Assembly: GCA_003241695.1 (NCBI GenBank)
Contig: QFPN01000004.1
Coordinates: 434,001-498,000 of the forward strand
Direction of reading: 5' to 3'
Source of the DNA: Ancylobacter novellus
GTDB lineage: Bacteria > Pseudomonadota > Alphaproteobacteria > Rhizobiales > Methylopilaceae
Length of the DNA: 64,000 bases
Shown here: positions 29,114 to 38,166 of the stretch, one piece after another
Layout: every line of letters starts with the position of its first letter
Numbering within the stretch: position 1 is the stretch's first letter
The notes under the pieces: generated by a model
Told to the model about the DNA's origin: nothing
Seen by the model: the letters and a program-made list of their open reading frames with translations, nothing else
Databases searched by the model: none
Made by a program: the position numbers and the translations under genes

Positions 29114-29998
29114 TCAGGCGCCCTGAAACGGCGCGCGGAAGGGCGCGGCGGACGGAAGCGCGCGCGAGATGAACTGCGCGAGATGTTCGGCGGCGTCCGA
29201 AACGCCCGCGGGTCTCCGCATCAGCATGAGATCGATCGCCGGCAGGTCCGGCATGCCGTCCTCCTCGCCCAGCCGGCGCATGCCGGGCGGAACGGCGCAG
29301 TGCGGAAAGACCGAGACGGCGAGCCGCGCCAGCACCGCGGCCTGAAGCCCCGCGATGGTGTCGCTCACCGTGCGGATCGCCCAGCGGCGGCCTGCTCCGG
29401 CGAGCGCTTCCAGCGCACGCTGCCGGTAGACGCTGCCGGCCGGCAGCACGGCGAGCGGGAGAGGATCGGCGAGTTCCGGCCGGGCGCCGCGGGCCGCGAC
29501 CCAGACGAGTTCCTCGCGTCGCACGATCTCGCCGCCGTGGAGGTCGGGCTGCTCGGTCAGGATGGCGATGTCCAGCCGGTCGCGAACGAGCTCTGCGTGC
29601 AAATGCACGCTGCGCCGGCAGTGAAGCTGGATCTCGATCTCCGGATAGGCCTGCGAGAACCGGCTCAGCACCTCCGGCAGCAGGTAGGCCGCGTAGAGGT
29701 CGGGGGTTCCGAGCGTCACCTGGCCGGCGACGCCGGGCGCGGCGAAACGCGCCTGCGCCTCCTCCGAAAGCTTCAGCATCGCGCGGGCGTATTCGAGCAG
29801 GATCTCGCCGTCCGCGGTCAGCGTGATGCGCCTGCGGTCCTGCCCGAACACGGCGCGGCCGAGCTGCGCTTCCAGCCGGTTGAGCTGGTGGGTGACGGCC
29901 GACTGGGTCCGCCCCACGGCGCGCCCCGCCGGCGTCACGCCGCCGGTGTCGACGACCGCCACGAAAGTGCGCAGCAGAGCGAGATCGAGATCCGTCAT
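29114..29998 (-). CDS. LysR-type transcriptional regulator
   Basis: This is a 294-residue protein with an N-terminal HTH (LLRTFVAVVDTGGVTPAGRAVGR in shorter blocks; TQSAVTHQLNRLE) and a C-terminal periplasmic-binding-like effector domain. It is divergent from the tripartite transporter/sulfonate gene block that begins at 30235. LysR regulators commonly control the divergent operon, so it may sense the sulfonate or an intermediate. An imperfect inverted repeat, TTCAT (30013-30017) and ATGAA (30034-30038), lies just upstream of its start. Confidence 0.88.
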   Translation of the reverse strand: MTDLDLALLRTFVAVVDTGGVTPAGRAVGRTQSAVTHQLNRLEAQLGRAVFGQDRRRITLTADGEILLEYARAMLKLSEEAQARFAAPGVAGQVTLGTPDLYAAYLLPEVLSRFSQAYPEIEIQLHCRRSVHLHAELVRDRLDIAILTEQPDLHGGEIVRREELVWVAARGARPELADPLPLAVLPAGSVYRQRALEALAGAGRRWAIRTVSDTIAGLQAAVLARLAVSVFPHCAVPPGMRRLGEEDGMPDLPAIDLMLMRRPAGVSDAAEHLAQFISRALPSAAPFRAPFQGA

Positions 29999-30234
29999 TT
30001 CGATGAACGTCTTTCATCATCAGGATGCACATTATGAAGTTTGTTCCGGGGAAAAGCGCCTGTAACCTTCGTCGAAACGTGAGAAAGGCCGCCTTCCGGA
30101 ACTGGCTCGCGCCGGCGCCGACAGGGAACGAAGCCTTCCGCGGGAGGATCTGGTCCGCGCCGCGGGCCGAAGCGACGCAACGCCTGGATCGGGACAACCC
30201 GGCGACGATGGCTTGCGCGCCTGGGGAGGAAGCC

Positions 30235-31197
30235 ATGACGATCAGCAGACGAGACGTTCTCGCCGGCGGCGCGGCGCTCGCCGCATTCTCGGCGACCGGG
30301 AGCGCGCCCGCTTTCGCGGACGATTACCCGACGCGCCCCATCGAGCTCGTGGTGCCATGGGGGCCGGGAGGCGGCGCCGACCAGCTCGCCCGCAAGCTCG
30401 CCCAGCTCGCCGAACCCGAGATCGGCAAGCCCATGCCGGTCGTGAACATTCCCGGCGGCACCGGCGCGACCGGCATGGCGAAGCTGCTCTCCAACCCCGC
30501 GGACGGCCAGACGGCGGCGATCTACATCGCCGACGCCCACGCGCTGCTTGCGGGCAAAAGTCCGCGCTGGACCATGGAGGACATCGCGCCGGTCGCGGTC
30601 CTCATCCAGGCGCCGTCCTTCATCTTCGTCGCCGAGAACAGCCCCTTCAAGACGTGGGACGACTTCGCCAAGGCCGCGACGGAGAAGCCCGGCACGCTCA
30701 AGGTCGCGACGCTCGGCTTCGGCAGCGTCGACGACTTCACCCTCAACGTCCTCGGTTCGAAGGGCGTCAGGGTCAACCAGGTGCCGTTCTCGAAGCCGAG
30801 CGAGCGCTACGTCTCGATCCTCGGCGGCCACGCCGACGCGCTCTACGAGCAGGCCGGCGACGTCGCGAGCTTCCTCGCCGGCAAGCAGATGCGGCCGCTG
30901 CTCGTGTTCGGCTCGGAGCGCTTCGCCGCCTTCCCCGACGTTCCCTGCTCGAAGGAAGCAGGCTTCGACATCGCGCTTCCCCAGTTCCGCGCGCTGGTGG
31001 TGCGGGGCGGCACGCCGCCGGAACGGGTGAAGAAGCTATCGGACGCGCTCGCCAAGGTCGCCGCGACCGACGCCTACAAGGCGTTCCTGAAGGAGCAGTT
31101 CGCCAAGGAAGACAGCTTCATCGGGCATGACGGAGCGCCGGCCTTCGTGGCGAAGCAGCTCGACGACATGAAGTCCGCCATCAAGCAGGCGAGCTGA
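30235..31197 (+). CDS. Tripartite tricarboxylate-type transporter, substrate-binding protein (TctC/Bug)
   Basis: This is a 320-residue periplasmic protein. The start MTISRRDVLAGGAALAAFSA contains a twin-arginine signal, cleaved near AFA. The mature protein opens with DYPTRPIELVVPWGPGGGAD, the classic Bug-family entry, and has FIGHDGAPAFVAKQLDD at the end. It would capture an anionic substrate for the TctA/TctB membrane pair encoded directly downstream (3-base gap to tctB). TTT transporters are known for sulfolactate and other sulfonates, which fits the neighbouring genes; citrate-like substrates cannot be excluded. Confidence 0.88.
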   Translation: MTISRRDVLAGGAALAAFSATGSAPAFADDYPTRPIELVVPWGPGGGADQLARKLAQLAEPEIGKPMPVVNIPGGTGATGMAKLLSNPADGQTAAIYIADAHALLAGKSPRWTMEDIAPVAVLIQAPSFIFVAENSPFKTWDDFAKAATEKPGTLKVATLGFGSVDDFTLNVLGSKGVRVNQVPFSKPSERYVSILGGHADALYEQAGDVASFLAGKQMRPLLVFGSERFAAFPDVPCSKEAGFDIALPQFRALVVRGGTPPERVKKLSDALAKVAATDAYKAFLKEQFAKEDSFIGHDGAPAFVAKQLDDMKSAIKQAS

Positions 31198-31200
31198 GCC

Positions 31201-31758
31201 GTGAGCGGCGCTGCGGCCGAGGGGCCGCGCATGGGCGAGAGGCTCATGCAGGCCCTTCCCTACATCCTCCTGTTCGCCGCGACCGCCTGGCTCTGGTCGG
31301 TGGCGGACGCCATCGAATACGACCCGCGTCCGGGCAATCTCGGGCCGGGTTTCTGGCCCAAGACCGCCCTCGCGATGATCGGCGCGCTGTCCGCGCTCCA
31401 GATCGGCCGTGCGCTGCTCACCGGCGCGAACACGGACGCCAAGGGCGTCGCAGATCGGCTCGAAGACGACGCCGCGGAGGACGAGGCGCCCCGCAAGCTT
31501 CACCTGCTGCTGCTCGGGATCGCGCTCACCTTCGCCTATGCGCTCTCGCTCGACACCATCGGCTTTCCGATCGCGACCACGGCCTTCATGGTCGCGTTCA
31601 TGTATCTCGGCGGCTCGCGCCGGCATGTCGCGATCTGGGCCTCGAGCCTGATCGGCGTCGTGACCACGACCGTGCTGCTCCTGAAGGTCGTCTACATCTC
31701 GCTGCCGCGCGGGGTCCCGCCCTTCGACGGCGTCACCGACCTCATCACCGGTTTCTGA
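31201..31758 (+). CDS. Tripartite tricarboxylate-type transporter, small membrane subunit (TctB)
   Basis: This is a 185-residue protein with four predicted helices and the TctB-like GPGFWPKTALAMIGALSALQ. The start is GTG at 31201, three bases after the binding-protein stop. It works with the large TctA subunit in sodium- or proton-coupled uptake. The linker around residues 78-98 is acidic (EDDAAEDEAP). Confidence 0.82.
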   Translation: MSGAAAEGPRMGERLMQALPYILLFAATAWLWSVADAIEYDPRPGNLGPGFWPKTALAMIGALSALQIGRALLTGANTDAKGVADRLEDDAAEDEAPRKLHLLLLGIALTFAYALSLDTIGFPIATTAFMVAFMYLGGSRRHVAIWASSLIGVVTTTVLLLKVVYISLPRGVPPFDGVTDLITGF

Positions 31759-31782
31759 ACCGAGACGCCGGAGAGAGCGGAC

Positions 31783-33345
31783 ATGCTGGACATCCTCACC
31801 CAACTCGGAAACGGCTTCCTCGCCTGCCTGCATCCGATGACCATGCTGATGCTGGTCGTCGGCATCGTGGTCGGGCTGCTGGTCGGCGTGCTGCCGGGGC
31901 TGACGCTCGTGATGGGCGTCGTGCTGTTCCTGCCCTTCACCTACAAGATGGACGTGACCAACGCGATCGTGCTGCTGAGCGCGATGTACGTGTCGGGCAC
32001 CTATGGCGGCGCCTTCACGTCGATCCTGTTCCGAATACCCGGCGAGCCGATCCACGTGCCCCTGCTCTGGGACGGCTACGCCATGGCGCGCAAGGGCCAG
32101 CCCGCGCGGGCGCTCGGCTGGACGCTTATCGCGGCCCTGCTCGGCGGGCTGCTGTCCGCCGTCGGAATGGTGCTGCTGACGAAACCCGTCGCCCATTTCG
32201 CGCTGAGCTTCTCCTCGCCGGAATATTTCGCGATCCTTGTCTTCGGCCTGACGAGCGTGATCGCGCTCGGCAGCGGGTCGCTCGCCAACGCGCTGATCAG
32301 CCTTGCGATCGGCCTCATCGTGGCCTCGGTCGGCACCGACGCGATCTATGGCGCAGCGCGCTTCGACTTCGGTCTGCCGATCCTCGCCGACGGCATCGAG
32401 TTCCTGGTCGTGATGGTCGGGGCCTACGGCGTCGGCGAAGTGCTGTCGCGACTCGAGCGCGGCTTTTCGAGCAAGCCGTTGTCGGATGCCGCGACCACCC
32501 GAACGGAGCTCCCTGGCTTCTCCGAAATCATGAAGATCAAGGGGATGCTGCTGCGCTCGACGGTGCTCGGGCACATCATCGGCATCGTCCCCGGCGCCGG
32601 GGCGACGGTCGCGTCCTTCGTGTCCTACGGGGTGGAGTCGCAGTTCGGCCGCCGGAAGCGCGAAATGGGCTCAGGCGTCGTGGAGGGCATCGTCGCGCCG
32701 CAAAGCGCCGCGACAGCCTCCGTGGGCGGCGCGCTGATCCCCCTGCTCGCGCTCGGCATCCCGGGCAGCGGCGCGACGGCCGTCATCCTCGGCGCCTTCA
32801 TGCTGCACGGCATCCAGCCGGGTCCGCAGATCATGATGACGTCCTCGGCCATGGTCTACACGATCTTCGCCTCGATCTTCATCGGCATCGTGGTGATGTG
32901 CGTCATCGGATACTTCGCGATCCGGCCGCTCGTGAAGATCCTCGACTTTCCCGAGTCGATCGTCTCGGCCTTCGTGATGCTGTTCTGCTTCGTGGGCGCG
33001 CTCGCGATCCGCAGCAACGTGACGGACCTCTGGCTGATGATCGCCTTCGGCGTGCTCGGCTATCTGTTCGAGCGCTATCGCTTCCCGATCGCGCCGCTCG
33101 TCCTCGGGGTCATCCTCGGCCCGCTCGCCGAGGAGGCGTTCATGAACTCGATGATCAGCTTCTCGAACGACTGGACCGTGTTCTTCACGCGCCCGATCGC
33201 CGGGACGGTGATGGCGCTCGCCGGCCTCACTTTGCTGCTGCCGATCGTCACCGCGATCCGCGACAGGCGATCCTCCGGGCCTCCCGCTCCGCAGACCGAG
33301 GACGCCGATCGCATGGGCGCCCCCGCGATCGAAAAGCGATCCTGA
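31783..33345 (+). CDS. Tripartite tricarboxylate-type transporter, large membrane subunit (TctA)
   Basis: This is a 520-residue integral membrane protein with about 11-12 helices and the family signatures GLLVGVLPGLTLVMG at the N-terminus, YGGAFTSILFRIPGEP, and GIVPGAGATVASFVSYGVE in the second repeat. It is the transport channel of the TTT system. It follows tctB by 24 bases with a GGAGAG ribosome site. A SauU-like carrier begins 74 bases downstream, so this sulfonate block may contain two importers or one importer and one exporter. Confidence 0.9.
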   Translation: MLDILTQLGNGFLACLHPMTMLMLVVGIVVGLLVGVLPGLTLVMGVVLFLPFTYKMDVTNAIVLLSAMYVSGTYGGAFTSILFRIPGEPIHVPLLWDGYAMARKGQPARALGWTLIAALLGGLLSAVGMVLLTKPVAHFALSFSSPEYFAILVFGLTSVIALGSGSLANALISLAIGLIVASVGTDAIYGAARFDFGLPILADGIEFLVVMVGAYGVGEVLSRLERGFSSKPLSDAATTRTELPGFSEIMKIKGMLLRSTVLGHIIGIVPGAGATVASFVSYGVESQFGRRKREMGSGVVEGIVAPQSAATASVGGALIPLLALGIPGSGATAVILGAFMLHGIQPGPQIMMTSSAMVYTIFASIFIGIVVMCVIGYFAIRPLVKILDFPESIVSAFVMLFCFVGALAIRSNVTDLWLMIAFGVLGYLFERYRFPIAPLVLGVILGPLAEEAFMNSMISFSNDWTVFFTRPIAGTVMALAGLTLLLPIVTAIRDRRSSGPPAPQTEDADRMGAPAIEKRS

Positions 33346-33419
33346 AACTCCGCGTCCGACGTCTTCCGGCCGGCGCCAGCCGGTCGGGGGGAAGCCCAGA
33401 ACAGATCGGGAGGACGAAC

Positions 33420-34709
33420 ATGCCGGCGATGAGAAAGCAGACGAGCCGCTTCGTGCTGCTGTCGCTCTGCCTGATGTATCTGATTTTCTACGTCGACCGC
33501 GTCAACATCTCGACGGCGGCGCCGGCGATGCAGCACGACCTCGGCCTGACCGCGACGCAGCTCGGGCTCGCCTTTTCCGCCTTCGCCTACCCTTACGCCT
33601 TCTTCCAGATCGCCGGCGGTTGGCTCGGCGACCGGCTCGGACCGCGCCTGACGCTGCTGATCTGCGGGATCGTGGTCGGCCTTTCGACCATCTGGACCGG
33701 TCTCGTCGGCGGGATCGCCGCGCTCTTCCTGTCACGGCTCGCGCTCGGGATCGGCGAAGGGCCGGCCTTCCCGACCGCCACCCGGGCGCTGTCGAACTGG
33801 CTGCGGCCCGACCAGCGCGGCTTCGCGCAGGGGATCACCCACGCCTTCTCGCGGCTCGGCAACGCCGTCACCCCGCCGATCATCGCCGCCATCACGATCG
33901 CCTTCTCCTGGCGCATGTCGTTCTTCGTGCTGGGCGTGATCGCGATCGTCTGGGCGTTCGCGTGGTGGTTTTATTTCCGCGACGATCCGCGCAAGCATCC
34001 GACCATCACGGCGGAAGAGGTCGAAGGCCTCCCGCCCGCGACCGTCGCCGCGACGCGCAAGGCCGTGCCCTGGGGACCGCTGATCCGGCGCATGGCGCCC
34101 GTGACGCTCACGGACTTCTGCTACGGCTGGATTCTCTGGCTCTACCTGAACTGGCTGCCGTCCTTTTTCCTTCACGAATACAAGCTCGACCTGAAGAAGT
34201 CGGCGTTCTTCGCCTCGGCCGTGCTGTTCGCGGGCGTCGTCGGCGACACGCTCGGCGGCGTGATCAGCGACCGCATCCTGCGCAGGAGCGGAGACGTCGC
34301 GAAGGCGCGCGTGACGGTCATCGTCGCGGGCTTCCTCGGGTCGTTTTGCTTCATGCTGCCGATCCTGTTCGTCCACGACCTCTATCTCGTGGCCTCCTGC
34401 CTCAGCGGCGCGTTCTTCTTCGCCGAGCTGATCGTGGGGCCGATCTGGGCCGTGCCGATGGACATCGCGCCCGACTACGCCGGCAGCGCGAGCGGCTTCA
34501 TGAACTTCGGCTTCGGCATGGCGGGCATCGTTTCGCCGGTCGTGTTCGGCTGGGCGATCGACGCCACCGGACGCTGGGACGTGCCCTTCATCGGCTCGCT
34601 CGCCTTCCTTCTGGTCGGCGCGGCGCTCGCCTTCACCATGAAACCCGACCGGCGCTTCGTCGCGCCGGGCGAAGGGACTGCGGCGCCGGTCGCGCCGCGC
34701 CCCGCCTGA
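33420..34709 (+). CDS. MFS anion transporter, SauU-like (putative sulfoacetate carrier)
   Basis: This is a 429-residue 12-helix major-facilitator protein of the anion:cation symporter type. It has the start region YVDRVNISTAAPAMQHDLGL and GGWLGDRLGPR as the motif A loop. In Cupriavidus necator the sulfoacetate carrier SauU is an MFS protein encoded with SauS. The gene here is followed 17 bases later by a SauS-like dehydrogenase, which is the basis for the suggested substrate. A hexuronate or glucarate carrier would look similar in sequence. Confidence 0.7.
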   Translation: MPAMRKQTSRFVLLSLCLMYLIFYVDRVNISTAAPAMQHDLGLTATQLGLAFSAFAYPYAFFQIAGGWLGDRLGPRLTLLICGIVVGLSTIWTGLVGGIAALFLSRLALGIGEGPAFPTATRALSNWLRPDQRGFAQGITHAFSRLGNAVTPPIIAAITIAFSWRMSFFVLGVIAIVWAFAWWFYFRDDPRKHPTITAEEVEGLPPATVAATRKAVPWGPLIRRMAPVTLTDFCYGWILWLYLNWLPSFFLHEYKLDLKKSAFFASAVLFAGVVGDTLGGVISDRILRRSGDVAKARVTVIVAGFLGSFCFMLPILFVHDLYLVASCLSGAFFFAELIVGPIWAVPMDIAPDYAGSASGFMNFGFGMAGIVSPVVFGWAIDATGRWDVPFIGSLAFLLVGAALAFTMKPDRRFVAPGEGTAAPVAPRPA

Positions 34710-34726
34710 TCGAGGAGACGTATTCG

Positions 34727-36154
34727 ATGAGCCTGGCAGCCGTTGAGAGCAGCGCCCAGCCCGATGGAGCGGAGATCGTCGCCGACCTGATGCGACGCGC
34801 CCGAGCCGCGCAATCCGCCTTCGCGGACGCCGATCAGGCCCGCGTCGACGAGGCCGTCCGGGCGCTCGCCTGGTCGCTCTACAAACCGGAGCACGCCGAG
34901 GAGCTCGCGACGCTCGCAGTCGAGGACACCGGGCTCGGAAACGTGCCCGACAAGGTGATCAAGAAGCAGCGCAAGACGTTCGGCACGCTGCGCGACCTGC
35001 TGCGGGCCAAGTCCGTCGGCGAGATCGAGCGCGACGAGAAGCGCGGGCTGGTGAAGTTCGCCAAGCCCATCGGCGTGGTGGGGGCCGTGACGCCATCCAC
35101 CAATCCGGGCGCGACGCCGGTCAACAAGGCCATGATGGCGATCAAGGGCCGCAACGCCATCATCATCGCCCCCTCGCCGCTCGGCCACCGCACCACCCAG
35201 AAGGCCGTCGACCTCATGCGCGAGGCGCTGGCGGCGATCGGCCTGCCCGAGGATCTCGTCCAGATCATCCCTTCGCCAGTCACCAAGGAGGCGACGCAGG
35301 CGCTGATGAACGCGGTCGACCTCGCGGTCGTGACCGGGTCGCAGGACAATGTCCGCCGCGCCTATTCGAGCGGAACGCCCGCGATCGGCGTCGGGGCGGG
35401 CAACGTGCCGGTCATCATCGACGAGACCGCCGACCTCGACGCCGCCGCGCGCAAGATCTGCGCCTCGAAGACCTTCGACAACGCCACCTCCTGCTCGTCG
35501 GAGAACGCCGTCGTCATCGTCGACGCGGTCTACGACCAGGCGATCGCAGCGCTGGAGCGGGCCGGCGGCTGGCTCGTCGAGCCGAAGCTCAAGGAGCGCG
35601 TCATCGGCGAGCTCTGGAAGAACGGAAAGCTCAACCGCCACCTCATCGCCCGCGACGCGAGCCTGCTCGCCGAGGCCTTCGGCCTGCCCGAGGCGGCGCG
35701 GAAGTCGCGCTTCTTCATGGTGGAGGAGACCGGGGTCGGGCGCGCCTATCCGCTGTCGGGCGAGAAGCTCGCGCTGGTCCTCACCGTCTACCGCGCCGCC
35801 GACTTCGAAGCCGCCAAGGCGAAGACCCGCGAGATCCTCGACTTCCAGGGCAAGGGCCATTCGCTCGGCCTGCACACCACGCGCCCCGAGCGCGCTCGCG
35901 AGCTCGCCGAGGACATGCCGGTGGTGCGGGTGCTGATGAACTTCGCCCACACCTTCGGCAACGGCGGCGGCTTCGACAGCGGGCTCGAATTCACCCTCAC
36001 CATGGGCTGCGGCTCCTGGCAGAAGAACTCGATCTCCGAGAACCTGAACTACCGCCATTTCCTCAACATCACCCATCTCGTGACGCCGATCCCCGAGGAC
36101 AAACCGTCCGAGGAGGAGCTGTTCGGGCCGCACTGGGCGAAATACGGAAAGTAA
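34727..36154 (+). CDS. CoA-acylating aldehyde dehydrogenase, putative sulfoacetaldehyde dehydrogenase (SauS-like)
   Basis: This is a 475-residue member of the acylating aldehyde dehydrogenases (EutE/AdhE-N/SauS clade). Catalytic Cys256 lies in NATSCSSENAVVIV, and the nucleotide-binding TPSTNPGATPVNKAM and GVGAGNVPVIID are conserved. SauS reduces sulfoacetyl-CoA with NADPH to sulfoacetaldehyde. The assignment rests on neighbours: a SauU-like carrier before it, a two-subunit CoA ligase after it and xsc nearby. Without these, succinate-semialdehyde or acetaldehyde dehydrogenase (acylating) would be equally possible. It starts 17 bases after the carrier gene. Confidence 0.75.
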   Translation: MSLAAVESSAQPDGAEIVADLMRRARAAQSAFADADQARVDEAVRALAWSLYKPEHAEELATLAVEDTGLGNVPDKVIKKQRKTFGTLRDLLRAKSVGEIERDEKRGLVKFAKPIGVVGAVTPSTNPGATPVNKAMMAIKGRNAIIIAPSPLGHRTTQKAVDLMREALAAIGLPEDLVQIIPSPVTKEATQALMNAVDLAVVTGSQDNVRRAYSSGTPAIGVGAGNVPVIIDETADLDAAARKICASKTFDNATSCSSENAVVIVDAVYDQAIAALERAGGWLVEPKLKERVIGELWKNGKLNRHLIARDASLLAEAFGLPEAARKSRFFMVEETGVGRAYPLSGEKLALVLTVYRAADFEAAKAKTREILDFQGKGHSLGLHTTRPERARELAEDMPVVRVLMNFAHTFGNGGGFDSGLEFTLTMGCGSWQKNSISENLNYRHFLNITHLVTPIPEDKPSEEELFGPHWAKYGK

Positions 36155-36161
36155 AACGGCT

Positions 36162-37289
36162 ATGAAACTGGAAGAACATGCGGCGAAGTCGGTCGTGCTG
36201 CGGCCGGCCGGCGCGCCGATCGGGAACGCTCGTCTCTGCGCCAGCCCCGAGGAGGCCGCCGAGGCTGTCCGCGCCCTCGGCCCCTCGATCGTCAAGGCGC
36301 AGGTGCCTTCGGGCAAGCGCGGCAAGGCCGGCGGCGTGAAGGTCGCGGACACGCCGGAGGACGCGGTCGCGGTGGCGGGCCGAATTCTCGGCATGACCAT
36401 CGGCGGCGACGTGGTCGAGCGGGTGCTGGTCGAGGAAAAGGCCGACATCGCGCGCGAATTCTACGCCGCCGTGCTGATCGACGTCGCGAACCGCAGCCCC
36501 CTGGTGCTGTTCTCGACCGAGGGCGGCATGGACATCGAGGAGGTCGCGCTCGACCGGCCCGACGCGATCCGCCGCCATGTGGTGGACGTGCTGGAAGGCT
36601 TCGGCGAGGCGGAAGCCAAGGCGATGCTGCGGGGCCTCGACCTCGGCGCGGCGGAGGCGGGCGTCGCCGACATGCTCGCTCGGCTCTACCGGATCTTCCG
36701 CGAGCGCGACGCCGAGCTCGTCGAGATCAACCCGCTGGCGGAGCTCAGGGACGGGCGCGTGGTCGCGCTCGACTGCAAGTTCGTCGGCGACGACGCCTCG
36801 CGCGAGCGCCAGCCGGACATCGCGGCCGCGGCGACGCCCGACCGCCAGACCGAGCTCGAAAAGCGCGGCGCGGAGGCGGGCCTCAAGTTCATCCAGCTCG
36901 ACGGCAACGTCGGGCTGCTGGCCAACGGCGCCGGCCTCACCATGACGACGATGGACGTCATCAACCATGCGGGCGGCAAGCCGGCGAACTTTCTGGAGAT
37001 CGGCGGCGAGGCCTACACCAAGGCCGAGATCGCGCTCGACCTCGTGCTCTCCAATCCCGGCGTCAAAAGTCTGGTGGTGAACTTCTGCGGCGCCTTCGCG
37101 CGCACCGACGTGATGGCGGAAGGCGTGGTCAAAGCGTGGGAGACGCTGAAGCCGACGGTTCCGGTGTTCTTTTCGATCCACGGCACGGGCGAGGACGAGG
37201 CGGTCGCCCTCGTGCGCGAGCGGCTTGGGCTCGAGCCATACGATCTCATGGAGGACGCCGTGAAGGCGGCGGTCGAGGCGGCGCAATGA
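36162..37289 (+). CDS. ADP-forming acyl-CoA ligase, beta (ATP-grasp) subunit; putative sulfoacetate-CoA ligase
   Basis: This is a 375-residue SucC-like ATP-grasp protein. KAQVPSGKRGKAGGVKVA corresponds to the ATP-grasp lysine region, ELVEINPLAELRDG to the Mg-binding loop, and NFLEIGGEAYTKAEIALDLV to the CoA-ligase half. It pairs with the alpha subunit that overlaps its stop (ATGA at 37286-37289). Between a SauS-like dehydrogenase and ackA it probably activates sulfoacetate, the step performed by SauT or by two-subunit SauCD-type enzymes elsewhere. Succinyl-CoA synthetase or malate thiokinase (mtkA) are the alternatives, but no TCA or serine-cycle gene is near. Confidence 0.72.
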   Translation: MKLEEHAAKSVVLRPAGAPIGNARLCASPEEAAEAVRALGPSIVKAQVPSGKRGKAGGVKVADTPEDAVAVAGRILGMTIGGDVVERVLVEEKADIAREFYAAVLIDVANRSPLVLFSTEGGMDIEEVALDRPDAIRRHVVDVLEGFGEAEAKAMLRGLDLGAAEAGVADMLARLYRIFRERDAELVEINPLAELRDGRVVALDCKFVGDDASRERQPDIAAAATPDRQTELEKRGAEAGLKFIQLDGNVGLLANGAGLTMTTMDVINHAGGKPANFLEIGGEAYTKAEIALDLVLSNPGVKSLVVNFCGAFARTDVMAEGVVKAWETLKPTVPVFFSIHGTGEDEAVALVRERLGLEPYDLMEDAVKAAVEAAQ

Positions 37290-38158
37290 TCTATCGCAGC
37301 GGACAGAGGGTCCTCGTCCAGGGGATCACGGGCAAGCAGGGCACGTTCTGGGCGAGCAAGATGATGGAGATGGGCACGACCGTCGTCGCGGGCGTGAACC
37401 CGAAGCGCGCCGGCGAGACCCATCTCGGCGTGCCGGTCTACGGCACGGCGGTGGACGCCACGAAGTCGACGCCCTGCGACGTCTCGGTCATCTTCGTGCC
37501 GCCTTTGCTGGCGCGCGACGCGGTCGTCGACGCGATCGACGCCGGGATCGGCATGGTGGTGGTGCTGACCGAGCACATTCCCGCGCAGCACGTGCTGGAG
37601 ATGCACGCGCGGGCGAAGCGCGCAGGCTGCCGGATCGTCGGCCCCAACACGGCCGGCATCGTCACGCCGGGCGAAGGCTTCGTCGGCATCATGCCGGGCC
37701 ACAACGCCAACATCTTCAGGCCCGGCCATGTCGGCGTCATTTCCCGCTCGGGAAGCCTCGGCACGCTGATCTGCCTGAACCTCACCCGGGCGGGGCTCGG
37801 CCAGTCGGCGTTCCTCGGCATCGGCGGCGATCCGATGATCGGCACGACGACGCGCGACGCCCTCGAGGCGCTCGACCGCGACGAGCGCACCTACGCGGTG
37901 GCGATGATCGGGGAGATCGGCGGGACCATGGAGGAGGAGGCGGCCGAGTACGCGAAGACGATGAAAAAGCCGATCGCCTCCTTCATCGCTGGCCGATCCT
38001 CGCCGCCGGACAAGAAGATGGGCCATGCGGGCGCGATCGTGACGGGCGGACGCGGCGGCTACGCCTCGAAACGGGAGGCGCTGGAGCGCGCCGGCGTGCG
38101 CGTGGTCGACACGCCGCACGAGATCGCCCTCGCGCTCGCCGAAGCCCCCGCGGTATAA
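37286..38158 (+). CDS. ADP-forming acyl-CoA ligase, alpha subunit; putative sulfoacetate-CoA ligase
   Basis: This is a 290-residue SucD-like subunit. The CoA-binding fold starts VLVQGITGKQGTFWASKMM, and the phospho-acceptor His247 sits in KMGHAGAIVTGG. GGDPMIGTTTRDALEAL is a variant of the SucD GGDPI loop. The four-base overlap with the beta-subunit gene indicates a stoichiometric complex. The acetate kinase gene starts 8 bases downstream, which suggests that activation and acetyl-phosphate recycling are co-expressed. Confidence 0.75.
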   Translation: MIYRSGQRVLVQGITGKQGTFWASKMMEMGTTVVAGVNPKRAGETHLGVPVYGTAVDATKSTPCDVSVIFVPPLLARDAVVDAIDAGIGMVVVLTEHIPAQHVLEMHARAKRAGCRIVGPNTAGIVTPGEGFVGIMPGHNANIFRPGHVGVISRSGSLGTLICLNLTRAGLGQSAFLGIGGDPMIGTTTRDALEALDRDERTYAVAMIGEIGGTMEEEAAEYAKTMKKPIASFIAGRSSPPDKKMGHAGAIVTGGRGGYASKREALERAGVRVVDTPHEIALALAEAPAV

Positions 38159-38166
38159 TTTCCGCC

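Noticed and set aside
36162..38158. Malate thiokinase (mtkAB) of the serine cycle
   Set aside because: SucCD-like subunits also serve the serine cycle in methylotrophs, but no serine-cycle gene is adjacent and the pair is flanked by sulfonate-type genes. Kept as an alternative only.
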